A DNA stretch of 64,000 bases, taken from Cornus controversa (taxonomy: Eukaryota > Streptophyta > Magnoliopsida > Cornales > Cornaceae). Positions 12,505-25,036 of the stretch are shown piece after piece; positions within the stretch are counted from its first letter, which is position 1; every line of letters starts with the position of its first letter. The notes below the pieces were generated by a model that made no database searches, was not told the origin of the DNA, and saw nothing but the letters and a program-made list of their open reading frames with translations. The stretch lies in the NCBI GenBank assembly GCA_026545225.1, contig CM048852.1:16844146-16908145 (forward strand), in the 5' to 3' direction. The position numbers and the translations under genes were made by a program.

Positions 12505-13428
12505 AAGACCATCCCATTTAATGCTCGAGGAAAATGCAGCGGGTAGTTAGGAGCTTTGGACATTATAAATACCTGCACTTTTGCACGTTATGTATTAGGT
12601 TAGAATGGTCCACATTTTTGTTCAATTTTGAATATGGTGCAGCTCTTGCCCTAAATTTGTCCTTAACAACACAAACTAGCACACATGCATTTTAAGATGT
12701 GGGGTAAGGTCTGATGGACAATCCTATAAAAGTTCTATTTTTATTTGAACAGCTTAAAGAATGAGTCTTCCGGTTGTTTGCAAAAAAAAACCGGATCTTT
12801 GTGCCTCATAAAGCATAAAGTTTTCGCGTATAAGAGTGTAAGGTTGAGCCTTAATGAAGCGGGTGGCTTGTTTAAGCTCATCGCCTTGGAAGCTCGGCTA
12901 TTAAGTCTTAAGGGTGCCTTTTCACCTAATGCCCTAAAATCATCTGGTTTGGAGTCATTGACCCAACACCACTACATGGGCTTTCAAGAAAACAAAAAAG
13001 AGTTTAAGCATTGCACAGTCATGTACGCACAAGCATTCATGCATGCTTCGTGGTAACGAACCATAGTGTAGCGCTTTCGATGAGTTTTTCTTCTAAAAAT
13101 AGATATATTCTTGTATTCTCCAAATTTGATGATAAGCCACGCATTAGAATGAATGTTCACTTTTCAAAGAGGATTTTAGGGTTGGCATTGGTATTCTTGT
13201 TCAAGCTGACCATTATGTGGGGGAATATCATCTAACTCTAATTTGCAAAGGTTCATTTTTATTAAATATCCATGTAGCTCCATAATACTTGTTGCATTTG
13301 TCTGTCACAAAATGAGTGGGAAATCTTCCCTTATCCAATTAATGACTGAAAAGTGCTCCATTTTTGCATAAATTAAATCATTCTATTTTGCATTGCTAAA
13401 GGACTAGCAATATGTAAGTTTGGGGGTG
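12505..13428 (+). other. 3' untranslated region of element E, distal half, with terminal polypurine tract
   Basis: This continues E after D. It aligns by eye with the 3' region of element A (reverse strand, about 22000-22940), including GGTAGTTA...TTTGCA and AACTTAAAGAATAA segments. No coding frame is convincing. It ends in the polypurine tract AAGTTTGGGGGTG (13416-13428), which directly abuts the LTR and primes plus-strand DNA synthesis in this family. Confidence 0.75.
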
Positions 13429-14763
13429 TGATAAGCGTTAAATGTTACACATTTATGCCTTCTTAATTGCATATGTTGATTCCATATTTATGTTTACCTT
13501 GGTATTTTTATGCCATTTTTGTATTTATGATATATATTAGGTTTTATCCCAAAGAAGGGCAATGTTCCCAATCAAGTGTTGAGGAAGTGAAGAAATCAAG
13601 AAAAATTCATCAAGGCATTTTGCACAATCGAGATTTCGATTGTGCGAAACCTCAATTTCGCACAATCGAAATTCTGCAGACTGCCACTTGCCCACTTGTC
13701 CACTTGTCTTGCCCCTTGCTTCCAAGAATGACCTTTGCACGTCCTTTTTGAGAATTTTCTGACTTCAAACAGCCAAGTGAGGGGAATACATATATAGTAG
13801 GTGAACTATATATATATATATATGCAAGGTGGGACCCAAGGACACAAGTGGATGGTGATATATGCATGTTTTTGGGAGAGAGAAGACACAACTTTCGGGA
13901 GGAGAGAAGGAGAGCTAAAACCAGACCTTTGAAGCTTCACATCTCTGGCTATGAAGGATTGCAAGTCTACTATGATTAACTAACTTTCCATCTAGGGTGT
14001 GGTTGAACCCCTAGCCATGTAACTTGTGCATTTTGTAGCTATTTTGGGATCTATATGTATATGTTGATTACTTAGCCTAGTGTTTTTTATAATGCTTGTA
14101 AACTTCTTCAATATATTCATTTGATTTTATTTCTTCCTCTTGTCTTAGAGTAGAAATGCTTCATTTTGAATGCTCAACATTTACAACTTCCACAAAAAGT
14201 GTAAATGATGGCTTTGTAATGGTGTTGAATGGAATGTGGTATTTCTTGCTTATATAGCCCATGCTAAGATAGGGTAATTCGGACACAAATAGGTACATTT
14301 AGAAGGTATGATAAATAGATAGGTTGAAAAACTATGCTTATTAAAGATGGGCTATGTTTAGCTAGAAATCACATGTATCTTTTGATATGTCATTGTAGGT
14401 CACAAGCCTAATGACAATGTGTTGCATATACTTGTAGAAGATCCATTAGCTACATAAATGAACATGTCAAATGGCTAGAGGTGGAAACCACCCCATGTTC
14501 TCTCTCCCTTAACTTTACAACTTCTTTTAAACTTAATGCTTTTACATTCTATAAAGTAGTGTTAAACTTAAAACCAAAATTCTATTTTTAGGATTAAATT
14601 GGAAATTCTCGCTTCGTAGTGCAATTCAACCAAACTCCTTGTGGGATCGATACCCTCTATAAAGAACCATATCTACACAGATTCGTTCTCTTGCGAGTGG
14701 TTTAAATTATATTTTGATAGGCAATAGTAAGCTATAAAAATAAAGACATATTTGGCCACATCA
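13429..14763 (+). repeat. 3' LTR of element E
   Basis: A 1335-bp LTR, TGATAAGCGTTAAATG...GGCCACATCA, with the same ends as the LTRs of A and G (TGATAAGTGTTCAATT...CCACATCA). At 13622-13676 it carries the variant word cluster (TTTCGATTGTGCGAAA and TTTCGCACAATCGAAA) in the place where A and G carry the GATTGATC words. A TATA-rich run (13788-13823) follows, likely the LTR promoter. The partner LTR is outside the window. Confidence 0.88.
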
Positions 14764-16260
14764 TGAAGTATTTGGACCAATAATCCAGACACCTGAAGGT
14801 GTCAAGCCTGTAGGGTACAAATAGGTATTTGTACGGAAAAGAAATGAGAAAAATAAAATTATGAGATACAAAGCCCACTTAGTGGCACAAAGTTTCTCAC
14901 AGAGGCCTGGTATTGACTACGAGGAGACATACTCTCCGGTAATGGATGCAATTACATTTCGATTCCTGATTAATTTGGCAGTCACAGAAAGGCTGAATAT
15001 GCATCTAATGGACGTGGTTACAGCATATTTATATGGATCACTTGATAGTGATTTTTATATGAAAATCCCTGAAGGATTTCAAATGCCTGAAGCAACAGCT
15101 TCAAAACCACGGTCTATGTACTCAATCAAGTTATAATTGATCGTTGTACGGATTAAAGCAGTCTGGACGCATGTGGTACAATCACCTTAGCGAGTACTTA
15201 ATCAAAGAAGGATATGTAAATAATACAATCTGTCCATGTGTTTTCATTGAAAAAATCAGGATCTAGATTTGCAATTATAGTAGTAAATGTTGATGATTTA
15301 AATCTCGTGGGAACTCCTGATGAACTCACCGCGACTGTTGATTATTTAAAGAAAGAATTCGAAATGAAAAAGCTTAGAAAAATGAGATTTTGCCTCGGAT
15401 TATGAATTGAGCATTTACCAAGCAGAATTCTTATCCATCAGTCAACATGTACAAAAAAAGTTCTAAAGCGATTTTATATGGATAAAGCTCGTCCATTAAG
15501 TTCTCCAATGGTCGTCCGATCGCTTGATGAGATAATGAAGAATTGCTTGGTCCTGAAATTCCATATCTGAGTGCTATTGGTGCACTGATGTACCTTACAA
15601 ATTGCACACGACCGGACATAGCTTTTCCAGTCAACTTACTGGCATGATACAGTTCTGCACCAACCCGCAAACATTGGAATGGTGTCAAGCATATAATGAG
15701 ATATCTTCGTGGGACCACTAATATGGGATTATTTTATTCAAATAAATCAAAATCCCAGTTCGTTGGATATATAGATACAGGTTATCTTTCTGATCCACAT
15801 AAAGCTCAATCACAAACAGGATATGTATTTACTTGTGATGACACTGCTATATCTTGGAGATCCATGAAACAGATAATGACAGCAACCTCTTCAAATCATT
15901 CTAAAATACTCGCAATTCATGACGCGAGCCGAGAGTGCATCTGGTTAAGATCTATGATATAGCATAGTCGAGAAAACTGTGGACTCTCCTCAATAAATAA
16001 TATCCGAACGATATTATATGAAGATAATCCTACATGCCTTGCGCAAATCAAATGAGGCTATATCAAAGGAGACAGAACCAAGCATATCTCACCAAAATTC
16101 TTTTATACTCACGAGCTTCAGAAAAATGGTGATATTAATGTTCAGTAAATTTGTTCGAGTGATAATTTGGTAGACCTGTTCACTAAAGCTCTGCCTACCA
16201 CGACATTCAAGAAATTGGTTCACAATATTTGGATGCGGCAACTCAAAGATTTTTCATGCT
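14764..16260 (+). pseudogene. Copia reverse transcriptase and RNase H remnant
   Basis: Copia-type RT is recognised from YKAHLVAQSFSQRPGIDYEETYSPV, the MDVVTAYLYGSLDSDFYMKIPEGF block, an LKQSGRMWY stretch and VVNVDDLNLVG, the active-site box. RNase H follows with MRYLRGTTNMGLFY, GYLSDPHKAQSQTGYVF and ASRECIWLRSM (about 15700-15960). The H-motif end SPKFFYTHELQ lies near 16090-16120. The order and sequences are those of Ty1/copia, where RT and RNase H close the polyprotein. The coding sequence is broken. Confidence 0.9.
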
Positions 16261-16444
16261 GATGAAGGGGAGAATTTGTTTGAAAAGGTATTAGCATACT
16301 GCACTCTTTCTCCTTCGATTAGATTTTATCCCACTGGGTTTTTCTGACAAGGTTTTAATGAGGCAGTTCTTACTTATCCAATACCATTTGTTTAGGTACA
16401 CAATAATTTTGTACCCTTTATAGTGTCATGAACCCAAGGGGGAA

Positions 16445-16700
16445 TGTTGCAAGTGGGATAACAGGTGGGTTCACTCCTATGTGAATGCTCTAAATACATG
16501 ACTATCTATCCAAACAAATATCTTTCACTTCCTCCACTTGCCTATATATATGGCATCAGATGTACATGAGGAAGATGGGTTTTTTCTTTTAGAAAATATT
16601 GTAACAGCAATCTTCTTCTCTCTCTCTTCTAATTCTCTTCGTCTCTTACTATTATACATATATATATAATATATATATATATATTACTATTACAACAACA
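16445..16700 (+). repeat. 3' LTR of copia remnant F
   Basis: A short LTR of about 256 bp, opening TGTTGCAAGTGGG right after the purine tract and closing ...TACAACAACA, so the ends TGTTG/CAACA are inverted. It contains CT and TA runs. The right edge is set by the inverted ends only because the partner LTR is not in the window. Confidence 0.65.
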
Positions 16701-18750
16701 TTATAAATTTGAATTTTCTTTAAAAATTAATCTCCGTTGCCAGGACTTGAACCCGGGGCAATCGTGGGAATACCGTCCACATACTCAATTATTGAGGTCA
16801 TTTTCAAGTTGAATTGGCTACAGCGGATTTTGAATATTTTACTACCACTTTTTTTATTATATACTTATTATTTTCTTTACACTGACTAACATATCAGTCC
16901 ATTAATCCTTGATCAATGAATTCAAAAGCACACATGGTCAAACTATTGAATTGCATTTTGGCCATCTTCAAATTTTACAAAACTAACATAAAAATTTAAC
17001 ATGTTCATCATGGTTTTTAAGAGTGTTAGAAAAATGACTAATTTCTCATATGAATGAACGTTAAATTACATGAATGAGCATTGTATGTCAAGAATATTAA
17101 ATAGTCACGTCAACTACCGAATAATTATGCATATACATGCAGGTGCGTGAATACTTTCAGTAATGAATAAATTATCATTTAACGTTGAAACAATATGACC
17201 CGTAACTTTAAAACCCAAGTAGACATGTCCCAGGCCTATCAGGTATGTCTGAAAAGGTACAAGGAAGTCTATAAATAAGGTTGCCTCAATTTTAAATTTA
17301 TTTTTTCAAACAAATAGCTAAAACATTCTACGTTTGAAGTTTTCTTCTCCTTCCGCACATACACTATGCCAAAAGAAGAATAGTCTAGCCTAGCCTTAGT
17401 CTGTCCACTGATTCACTATCGAACTCAAGGAGTCAAGTGGGTTGAGTGTTTTTTGTTTTTTTTTTAAAAACAATTACTACACCGAGTTGGTTGACTAAAC
17501 AATCAAGCGTTAGAGGGAGATAAGCACCAGTGGTTCCGTACAACACCATATAGGGCACCAATTGTCCTAAAGAAATAATATCAAATACTAGCCAGGATCT
17601 AAATCCAAGTTTTTTCGTATTTATTTTATTTTTTATATTAAATTATATGTTAGTATAATTTTTGTGGTTTTGGTATTTTAAGATAATTATCACATGATCT
17701 TAAAAAATAACATATTATGCTTATTTATTTTTCAACACTCTTAAGACAATTGATGTGATCTATTTTAATATATGACTTTCTTTAAGATAATGATATTTAT
17801 ACTAAGTAGAAAATATTGATGAGTTGAATATTAGTTAAATATTATGTGACACATTAAATATTTGTGAATATTAATTACGTGACATATTTAGGATCAGGGT
17901 ATTGATCGCATATTTGATTACTTACAAATTGGATACGAATTAAATCCTAAATAATCCATAGGGTTATCGGATTGGATTGGATCAGATAAATTATAACTAT
18001 TATCAAATTCAGACTAGATCAATCTTGATCCAATCTGAATTCGACCCCCTTTTTCCTCTTCTTATTCTTTTTTTTTTACTCTTCTTATTTAATTTTATTA
18101 CTATAATTTTATAAACTCATGGAATGTGTATTTTATATTTTTGAAGTTTTTTATACTATAATTTTGTATGAATAATGACATAATATTTGAATCTTGATTG
18201 ATTCACCGTTATTACACTTCTATTTTTTAGATTATTGCCTTGTTGCACTGCCAGTCGTCATGTTAGTTGATTTTTTTTATAATTATTATGTTCAATAAGA
18301 CCCCTTTAAATAAATTTTTGGCTCGATCGTATTTTTATTAAGACTATCTTGCCCTACTTAATTGAATGAGGCTAATTAAATCATTGGAAAATAGAGGGCA
18401 ACTAAATGTGCATAGATAATGAGACTATCGTACATCACTTTTAAAATACGAAGATCCATTGAGAACAAGAACATTGTAATTGTATTTAATGGAAGTATTA
18501 CCAATTAGTATTTTAGTTCTTATATTACTCTTTCATTAGCAAATTGTTTTGGCAATAATTATTTTTTTCTTGTCTGCTTTTTTTTTTTTTCAAAACCTAA
18601 TGATTTTTAAACATTAAGCACATCGAAACAAAATACTACATAAATTCGTGAACTAAATTTTGTATTCTATATTGACTACTTTCGGTTGTCCAATACCTCG
18701 ATTTAGTGAATCCAATTAAAAGTTTTCAACTGAATATATATATTTATAAA
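16701..18750. other. Unclassified AT-rich sequence
   Basis: About 2 kb with many A and T runs and no convincing frame, terminal repeats or known domain. Around 16740-16800 is a stretch with GGTTCAAGTCC on the reverse strand, which resembles a tRNA B box but lacks a clear A box. Around 17940-18050 are GGATTGGATT-type repeats. It could be old host intergenic DNA or decayed transposon. It ends in ATAAA, the target-site duplication of element H. Confidence 0.5.
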
Positions 18751-19108
18751 TGATGAAGTAAAAATCCACCCTAAACTAGTCAAACACCAACTTGTAAAAA
18801 AGGACAGGAGAAGAGTAATTGAAAGGGCACCGGCGCATTGCCGACCGACTACGCTCCAACGATCAAGTCAAAAATCTGAAGGGCTTTAAAAGCTGTAAAG
18901 GAACCATCCTATATTTATAGTGACCAAGTGAGAACGTATCCTAGTAAAACTCTGTCTCTTTAGTTTCCTTTCCCGCTCGGAGATAACCAGTCTTGGTCAA
19001 GCATCCTTTTCATCCATGTCACCTTAGCACAATCATCCCACGTTATACGTTTCATATTAGGAGTCAACAGATGCCCCCGTTTCATATTAGGAGTCAAACA
19101 CCCCATCA
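18751..19108 (-). repeat. 3' LTR of element H
   Basis: A 358-bp LTR, read on + as TGATGAAGTAAAAATCC...CACCCCATCA, partner of 54028-54395. It contains two close copies of CGTTTCATATTAGGAGTCAA near its right end (about 19045-19100), a short internal duplication also present in the partner. Confidence 0.88.
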
Positions 19109-20014
19109 GACGCCCCTTGTTCATGAGGGTCGCTTCTGGAATGTCAGGAACATTCGGTGTTTATTTGAACAAACAACCTATTTTTTTTTCTTCTTTTTTT
19201 TTCCTTCCTTCTAGCCAGGCTGCGCCTGGCTTGGGCTGGGCAGCGCCTCACCTGTGGGCCACCTGGCCTTCGCCTGCAGCGGTTGGCTCGGCCGGAGCTT
19301 TGGCACTGTGGGCCCGGTCTGGGCCTCGGCGGTGGGCCCGGCGAGTGGGCCACCCGGCCTTGGCAGGGTGCGCCTTTGACCGTGGTCAGGATGGGTCAGT
19401 TTCTTCTTAGACTCGGCTTTTTGTTGGTATATAAGAACTCCATTTATATATATATTTAAAAAATAATTGTTACTTTGAAGAATCGAACCTTAGCTAATAA
19501 AGTCCAGTGATCTCACCCTAACCATTATGCCAATGACTCATTTGGCTAATAAACTTTAACTAATAAAGTTTATAGGATAGCTCATGATAAGCCATGTGAC
19601 AACCTTGGCGGGACTTACCCGTCATTTGCTAAAATTTCTTTTAATGGGTTGTGCCTCTTTAGGGTCGGTTGACAACGTTCTCAGGATTAATTATCCCAAC
19701 TTTTTCATTAAAGTCTTTTTGAAAATGTGTGTCCCCTTAGAGCCGTGTCCCCGTAGTTGGGCTGGGCTCCCGTAGGGGCTGTGTCCCATAGGGCTAGCTG
19801 TGCCCTCGTAAGGCTATTTTAACAATATTCTCGGAACTCATCCGTCCCGCCTTTTTCATTAAAGGCCCTCCTTAGAGGTGTATCCCCTTAGGGTTATTTC
19901 CCCGTAGGGCTGTGCCCCTATAGGGTTATTTTAACAATGTTCTCAGAATTCATCCATCCCGCCTTTTTCATTAAAGGCCCTCCTTAGAGGTGTATCCTCG
20001 TAGGGTTGTGGCCC
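19109..20014 (-). other. 3' internal region of element H with GC-rich stretch and 112-bp tandem repeats
   Basis: About 19205-19400 is unusually GC-rich (GGGCC-type words) and gives meaningless frames on both strands. From about 19800 a tandem repeat of 112 bp begins (marker TTTTAACAAT at 19817 and 19929). It continues after element B at 51951, exactly one period on if B and one copy of its target duplication are left out. A more diverged unit stands at about 19660-19760. No coding sequence is recognised. Confidence 0.7.
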
Positions 20015-20546
20015 TGATTCGTGTGTGAGTGTGACTTAAAAAGTATATCAATTAAAAATTTTCACACTTCGCAATAGAACGAATTCCTTGCAGAATAGGG
20101 CTATCGAAAGGGGTATCATACCTCAGGGATTATGGTCTGATCAGTTGGAATACGGAATTAATTCTAATTAAATTTAAGAAAAGAATTCTGATTTTTAAAC
20201 TAAACTAATTAAAAAGATAAAATAAAATAAATCAAAGTAAACAGATACTGAAGATAATATGAGAGAAATTTAGGATAATTGACTTCACCACTAACTCCAC
20301 AATCAATGCTCAATTGAATCAACTATAGGGAATTACATCATGCATAAGTGGTGTCGGTGGCTACAAGCTCACCTTCATCCGTCAAGAAGATAACATATGA
20401 TTAAGGCTAAGACATGGACTATCTTCGATTGGCATGGGCCATCTGCCTAACTACTCTAATCTAAGGTGCAGTATGGTTCATCTTCTCTAGGCATAATCCA
20501 TCAAAGCTTTTAATAATATATTCAGTGATTACCATTGTGTAATAAT
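20015..20546 (-). repeat. 3' LTR of element B, first piece
   Basis: TGATTCGTGTGTGAGTG... aligns with the 5' LTR from 50414. It is cut at 20546 by element A. The target-site duplication ATAAT (20542-20546) is repeated at 30759-30763, where the LTR resumes with CGCTCTC. Confidence 0.9.
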
Positions 20547-21977
20547 TGATGTGGCTAAACTCGGATTAAATTGTAAGCTTAATTTTGCCTTTTTTATCAT
20601 AATATAATTTAACCACTCGCAAGAGCACGAATCTTTGTAGATAAGGTTCTATATAGAGGGTATCGATCTCACGAGGACTAGTCGAAATTGCCTTAAAGGA
20701 AGATTATTTCTACTTTAATTCTAAAAACAGGTTTTTGAATTTTTGTTTATAATCTATTACATGAATGAAATGACAATAAAATTAAAGAGTTGAGTTGGGA
20801 GAGAGAGCTAGGGGTGGTTTCCACCACTAGCCATTCACATGTTCATAAGTGTAGCAAGCATGGGATTCATAAATTAAATGCCTAACAATGTCATTAGGCT
20901 TGTGACCTCAATGACATATCAAAAGATCAATGTGTGTGCTAACCTATCATAATCCATCTTCAACAAGCATAGCTCTTCAACCTAACTAACTACCTAATTA
21001 CCCTACTCTCTAAGTGAACACTACATGCATCCAAACTACCTTGTCTTGGCATGGTCTATATAAGCAAACATCACACATTCATTTAAACACCATTACCTAG
21101 CCATCATTTGCACTTCTTGTGAAATATGAAAATGTTGTGCATTCAAGTGACAAAATCTACTCTAAGACAAGAATAAATTCCAAATCAAATGAATATATAT
21201 AAGAAATGTATTTGTGTACATATTCACTAGGCTAAATAATCAACATTTAACTACGAAGCCCCAAGTGCTACAAAAATGAACAAGTTTACATGGGTAGGTG
21301 TGTCAACCACACCCTAGTGGAGGAGTTAGTTGGTCATGGCAGCCTTGCACCCTTCCATTGATGAAGAAAGTGAAGCTTCTTGGTCTGGTTCAGCTCCTCT
21401 TCTTTCTCTCCCGAAGGTCTCTCCTTGGATGGTCTGATGTATGTTGAGAGATATGTGAGATATGAGAGATATGGCCCTTTTTGTGTGCTTTTTGGCTTCC
21501 TTTTTAACCTTGGGGCCCACCATATATATATATATATATCAATATATATATCCCTTGTATCAAGAAGGTCCCCAAGGGTTTTGTTCAAGTCAGACAATCC
21601 CCCTAAGTCGTGCAAAAAGGGGGATTTTGTTGCAAGTGGGAGAGCAGGTGAGCACGTGGCCAAGTGGGTTCTGCAGAATCTCGATCAATCAAGATTGGAT
21701 ATCGATTGATCGAGATTTCGATCAATCGAAATGAGATCTCGATCAATCGAGATTTTGATTAATCGAGATCAACATCTCAATTGATCGAGTTGCCTTTGGC
21801 TGCAATTCTGATTATTCCTCTTTAGCTGCAAATAGCTTCAAACTTTGCTCCATTTACTCTAATACCTGCAATACATCAAAAACACAAAAATACCGTAAAC
21901 ATATCTCGGTAAACGCAAAAATGGAACTAACATAAGCAATAAAGAGGGTTCAAATGCATAGAATTGAACACTTATCA
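20547..21977 (-). repeat. 3' LTR of element A
   Basis: A 1431-bp LTR, partner of 29344-30758. In sense direction it holds the palindromic-word cluster (21678-21791), then a TATA-repeat run (about 21521-21552) that is probably the core promoter. The TA run is longer here than in the partner LTR. Confidence 0.92.
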
Positions 21978-23838
21978 CACCCCCAATCTTACATATTGCT
22001 AGTCCCTTAGCAATACGATATTATAAAAATGAAATTAACTATATTATACAAAAGTTGAATCAATGCTCAGTCATCACTAGATAAAGGGCGATCATCCGTT
22101 CGTTTCACATTTAGCAAATGCAAAAGTATTACAGAAATATGTGGTCATTAGCAAAAATGGACTTGCACAAGCTATAAATAAAAGACGGTCCCCACATAAT
22201 GGCCAGTCCGAACAAACATACCAATTCCGACCCCAAAATCCTCTTTGAAAAGTGAACATGCATTCTAACGCGTGGCTTTTGTCATATTTGGAGAAGAAAG
22301 CGAACAAATCTATTTTTAAAAGAAAAACTCATTGAAAACGCTCGCCATAGCCGTTCATTATCACAAAACCTTCATGATTGCTCATGTGCGGATGACCGTG
22401 CAATGCTTAGCTCTTTTTGCTTTCTTGTAAGCCCATGTAGCGGCATTGGGCCAATGACTCCCAAACCAATTGGCTTTAGGGCATTAGGTGAAGAAACAAC
22501 CCTCGAACTTAATAACCGAGCTTACAAGGCGATGAGCTTAAGCAAGCCACCCGCTTATTATTGCTTAACCTTGCACACTTATACGCGAATATTCCCTACT
22601 TTGAGGCATAGAAATCCGGCTTATTGAGTGAGAGGGCTTATTGCAGATTTTCTCTTTTTTTTTTTTTTTACAACAACCAGAAGAACTTATTCTTTAAGTT
22701 GTTCAGATAAAAACAGAAATTTACAAAATTCTTCCTCAGACTTATACCCCACAGTTTAAAATGCATGTGTGCGAATTTGTGCGTTTAAGGACAAATTTAG
22801 GGCAAGAACCATACGTGTTCAAATTTAGAGAAAAATGTAGACCGTTCTAGCCTACTGTATAGCTTGCAAAAGTGCGGGTATTTACAATGTTAAAGTTTTT
22901 AACTACCTGCTGCATTTACCTCGGACATTTATTCGAATGAACTTCCTTTAAAAAGAAGTCAAGACATCATAGCAAGCATGCAAAAATATCAAGAAAACTG
23001 CTCTACAATGACACTCAATAATAAGATTGAACATTGCATGCATATGCAAGTGGTATAGCATACCGCACCCCCAAACTTATATGCAACATTGTCCTCAATG
23101 TTTGGACAAGAAGAACAAGGAAAGAAGTTACCGGGATTGCTGAATGCGACAAAAATGGTATTCCACAGTAGCGGTCATCCTGCAAATAAGAAAAACCTGC
23201 ACAGAACACCAACTAGATACCGCGAGCATTAAAAGGAACAAAAAGTAGATAAACAGAACATAATGAAATAATTATGCACAAACAGACAATGCCAATATCA
23301 CTATATATCTAAGGGTCTGAACTGGTGTTTCCCAATTATCTAAGAGGTCTAAGCGATAAGATATTGACTATCCAGGCACGCTAACGTATAGCACGCAAAG
23401 GGGCTGCCTTTTTTTATTACTGCCATACTGCGTTGAAACAATCTCAACAGTATTGGGAATTTAAACCAGGCGGTAATAAACGGAAATCATCAACTGAATC
23501 GCATATAACAATTAGACAAGTGGTACTACATACATAGTCAAAGTATAGAGAACAGAGATATTGACAGAAAGCAAAAATAAAGACAGTAAAGATAACACAT
23601 GGTAGAACAGAAAAAAGAAAAATAACTGTATTCCATAAATGTGAAAATGAGTTTAGTACACGGTGTACATGTAGGTGGAATACTCAAAAAGAAACTAAGA
23701 ATGAAAGAAAACATGGCCAACATGGCCTATCCATCTTAAAGAAAGAACAGGAAATACAGAAAGTAAAACAGAAAAAAAAAAAAAAAACATAAAAGCAGCG
23801 ACTCGAGGGCGGGTGGTGGTGGTGGTGGCTCGGTGGGA
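21978..23838 (-). other. 3' untranslated region of element A with two polypurine tracts
   Basis: The terminal polypurine tract is at 21978-21990 (sense AAGATTGGGGGTG, next to the LTR). A second PPT-like AAGTTTGGGGGTG lies 1.1 kb upstream at 23066-23078. A block at 23313-23482 aligns with 1286-1455 of E and is better kept than its surroundings. About 22080-22940 aligns with E's distal 3' region. There is no convincing coding sequence. Confidence 0.65.
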
Positions 23839-23839
23839 G

Positions 23840-25022
23840 CAGAAGTGGAGGTGAAAGCTCGTCCTGCAAACAGGAACTGCAGGTCCTGCCGGAAGGCTCG
23901 AAACTCGTCGAGAATCGCCCTCTAACTCTGAGCTAGAGAAGAAATGTCCGAACGAATGCCCTCCAGCTGACTCTGCGTCACCTGGACGTGCTCGTCAAAA
24001 CCCTGCTGGAGCCGCTCAACATCAGCCGCCAGGCAAGAATAGCCCATCGCCAGGATGTCGTGCCGCTCTGCAGCCATATCCATCTCCTCATCCTCCATCT
24101 CCTCGTCCTCAGACCCATCCCCTGCAGGCTCTCCCTCCTCCATCTCCTCTGGGGCATCCATATCTACATCGTCAGGTCGATCGCCCTGGTGGTCCTGTCG
24201 CTCTAAGTGTCGCCTCACCCGCTCCCACTGAGAAGATGTGAAGCGGGTGGGTGGTGCCAACTGGATGTCAGTATCACTGACTGGTATGCTGGCATGACTA
24301 AGAAAACCTGCGACCAGGAAAGGAAAGGGAAGCCGCCAGCTCGCTGATCGCCTCATCCTCTTGTTGACGAGGCCGTCCTAGACTTTGTACATCTGCCCCC
24401 AGATCAGTGATGGGACAGAAAGCCACGTGCTCGTGTGGAAAGAATAAAGGCAACGGAGGAGGTCGCCCCTACGCTCTGCCACGTGCTACAGGGGACACGC
24501 GTTCTTGATGAGAACGGTGTCCAGGAACCACAGTCTGCTCGGGCACATCGATTTGGATGTGCAGTTGTGACTAGGCGTGGTAAACGCCCCGCCACACATG
24601 TCCATCACGATGGAGAACAATGTCGTGTCTGTTGGAAGCGCGGCCTTGAAAAGCGGTTGACCGTCCTGGTCAACCAGATCTGGCGGCTGCTGGTGAGGAA
24701 TGCCGAGCATCTGCGCAATCTGGCTCGGTGTAATCGTAATAGTCATGGTGCCCACGACCGTCTCTAATGTGTCCGACGCTGTGCAGGAGTAGGTCATGCA
24801 CTCATAGAAGACCTGCACTAAGCGCTCGTGTGCCACGTCAGTGGGAGGCACACATAGTCGGTCGAGGCGACGCCTCCTGAGCTCGGCGACAGTCCACGCG
24901 CTGTCGGTACGCGTCTCGAACTCTCTCAAGTCAAATGTATGCTCTGGGTGAAACTTCCGAGACCGAAAGACTCGCCCGGGCACGTCTCTAATTGCACCGG
25001 GTGCATTCTTCACCCTCGCCAT
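23840..25022 (-). pseudogene. Third ORF (putative plant transposon protein type) of element A
   Basis: Minus strand, starting MARVKNAPGAIRDVPGR at 25022, the same start as in G (MARVKNAAGAVRDVPGR at 63002). Visible parts in order: a basic N-terminus, FHPEHTFDLREFETR, the LVQVFYECMTY helix, the ITPSQIAQMLGIP motif, the SKSMCP-x2-LWFLDTVL signature, a hydrophobic stretch (LPFPFLVAGFLSHASI), an acidic hinge (about 24080-24180) and a coiled-coil-like end (VERLQQGFDEHVQV). Function is unknown. It sits where Athila elements carry their env-like ORF, and the weak hydrophobic stretch is compatible with, but does not show, a membrane role. This copy looks broken. Confidence 0.75.
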
Positions 25023-25036
25023 GATCTCGGAGCGGT

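Larger units (their letters stand above)
1..14763 (+). mobile_element. Element E: Athila-like Ty3/gypsy retrotransposon, 3' part only, split by element D
   Basis: Only the 3' part lies in the window: the end of the third ORF (1-912), a long 3' untranslated region, a polypurine tract and the 3' LTR (13429-14763). Element D interrupts it at 1866-12504. The sequence resumes at 12505 and matches, by eye, the corresponding stretch of element A (reverse strand, about 22640-22940), so the two halves belong together. E is inserted in copia remnant F: its LTR ends ...CCACATCA at 14763 and copia coding sequence starts at once. The 5' LTR, gag and pol must lie left of the window. E is a fossil that carries at least one large insertion. 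The Athila-like assignment rests on similarity to A and B, which have the tRNA-Asp primer site and gag/protease of that lineage. Confidence 0.85.
14764..16700 (+). mobile_element. Element F: Ty1/copia remnant, 3' part
   Basis: The 3' end of a copia element: RT and RNase H coding remnant, polypurine tract AAGGGGGAA (16436-16444) and a short 3' LTR (16445-16700). Element E is inserted in its RT, so the rest lies beyond the left edge. It is an old, broken fossil with several breaks. Confidence 0.85.

Noticed and set aside
16735-16800. Possible tRNA gene or tRNA-derived SINE (GGTTCAAGTCC on the reverse strand)
   Set aside because: A B-box-like word is present, but I found no A box at the right distance, no cloverleaf and no target duplications.
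19140-19415. Frames of about 70-97 codons on both strands in a GC-rich stretch
   Set aside because: Pro/Arg/Gly/Ala composition without a motif, inside the noncoding 3' part of element H.
19480-19550. tRNA-like words (GAATCGAACC...AACCATTATGCC)
   Set aside because: Resembles the reverse of a tRNA 3' half but does not fold into complete arms; it is inside element H.
24435-24767. Plus-strand frame of 110 codons across the third ORF of A
   Set aside because: It is antisense to the recognised ORF and has no independent support.
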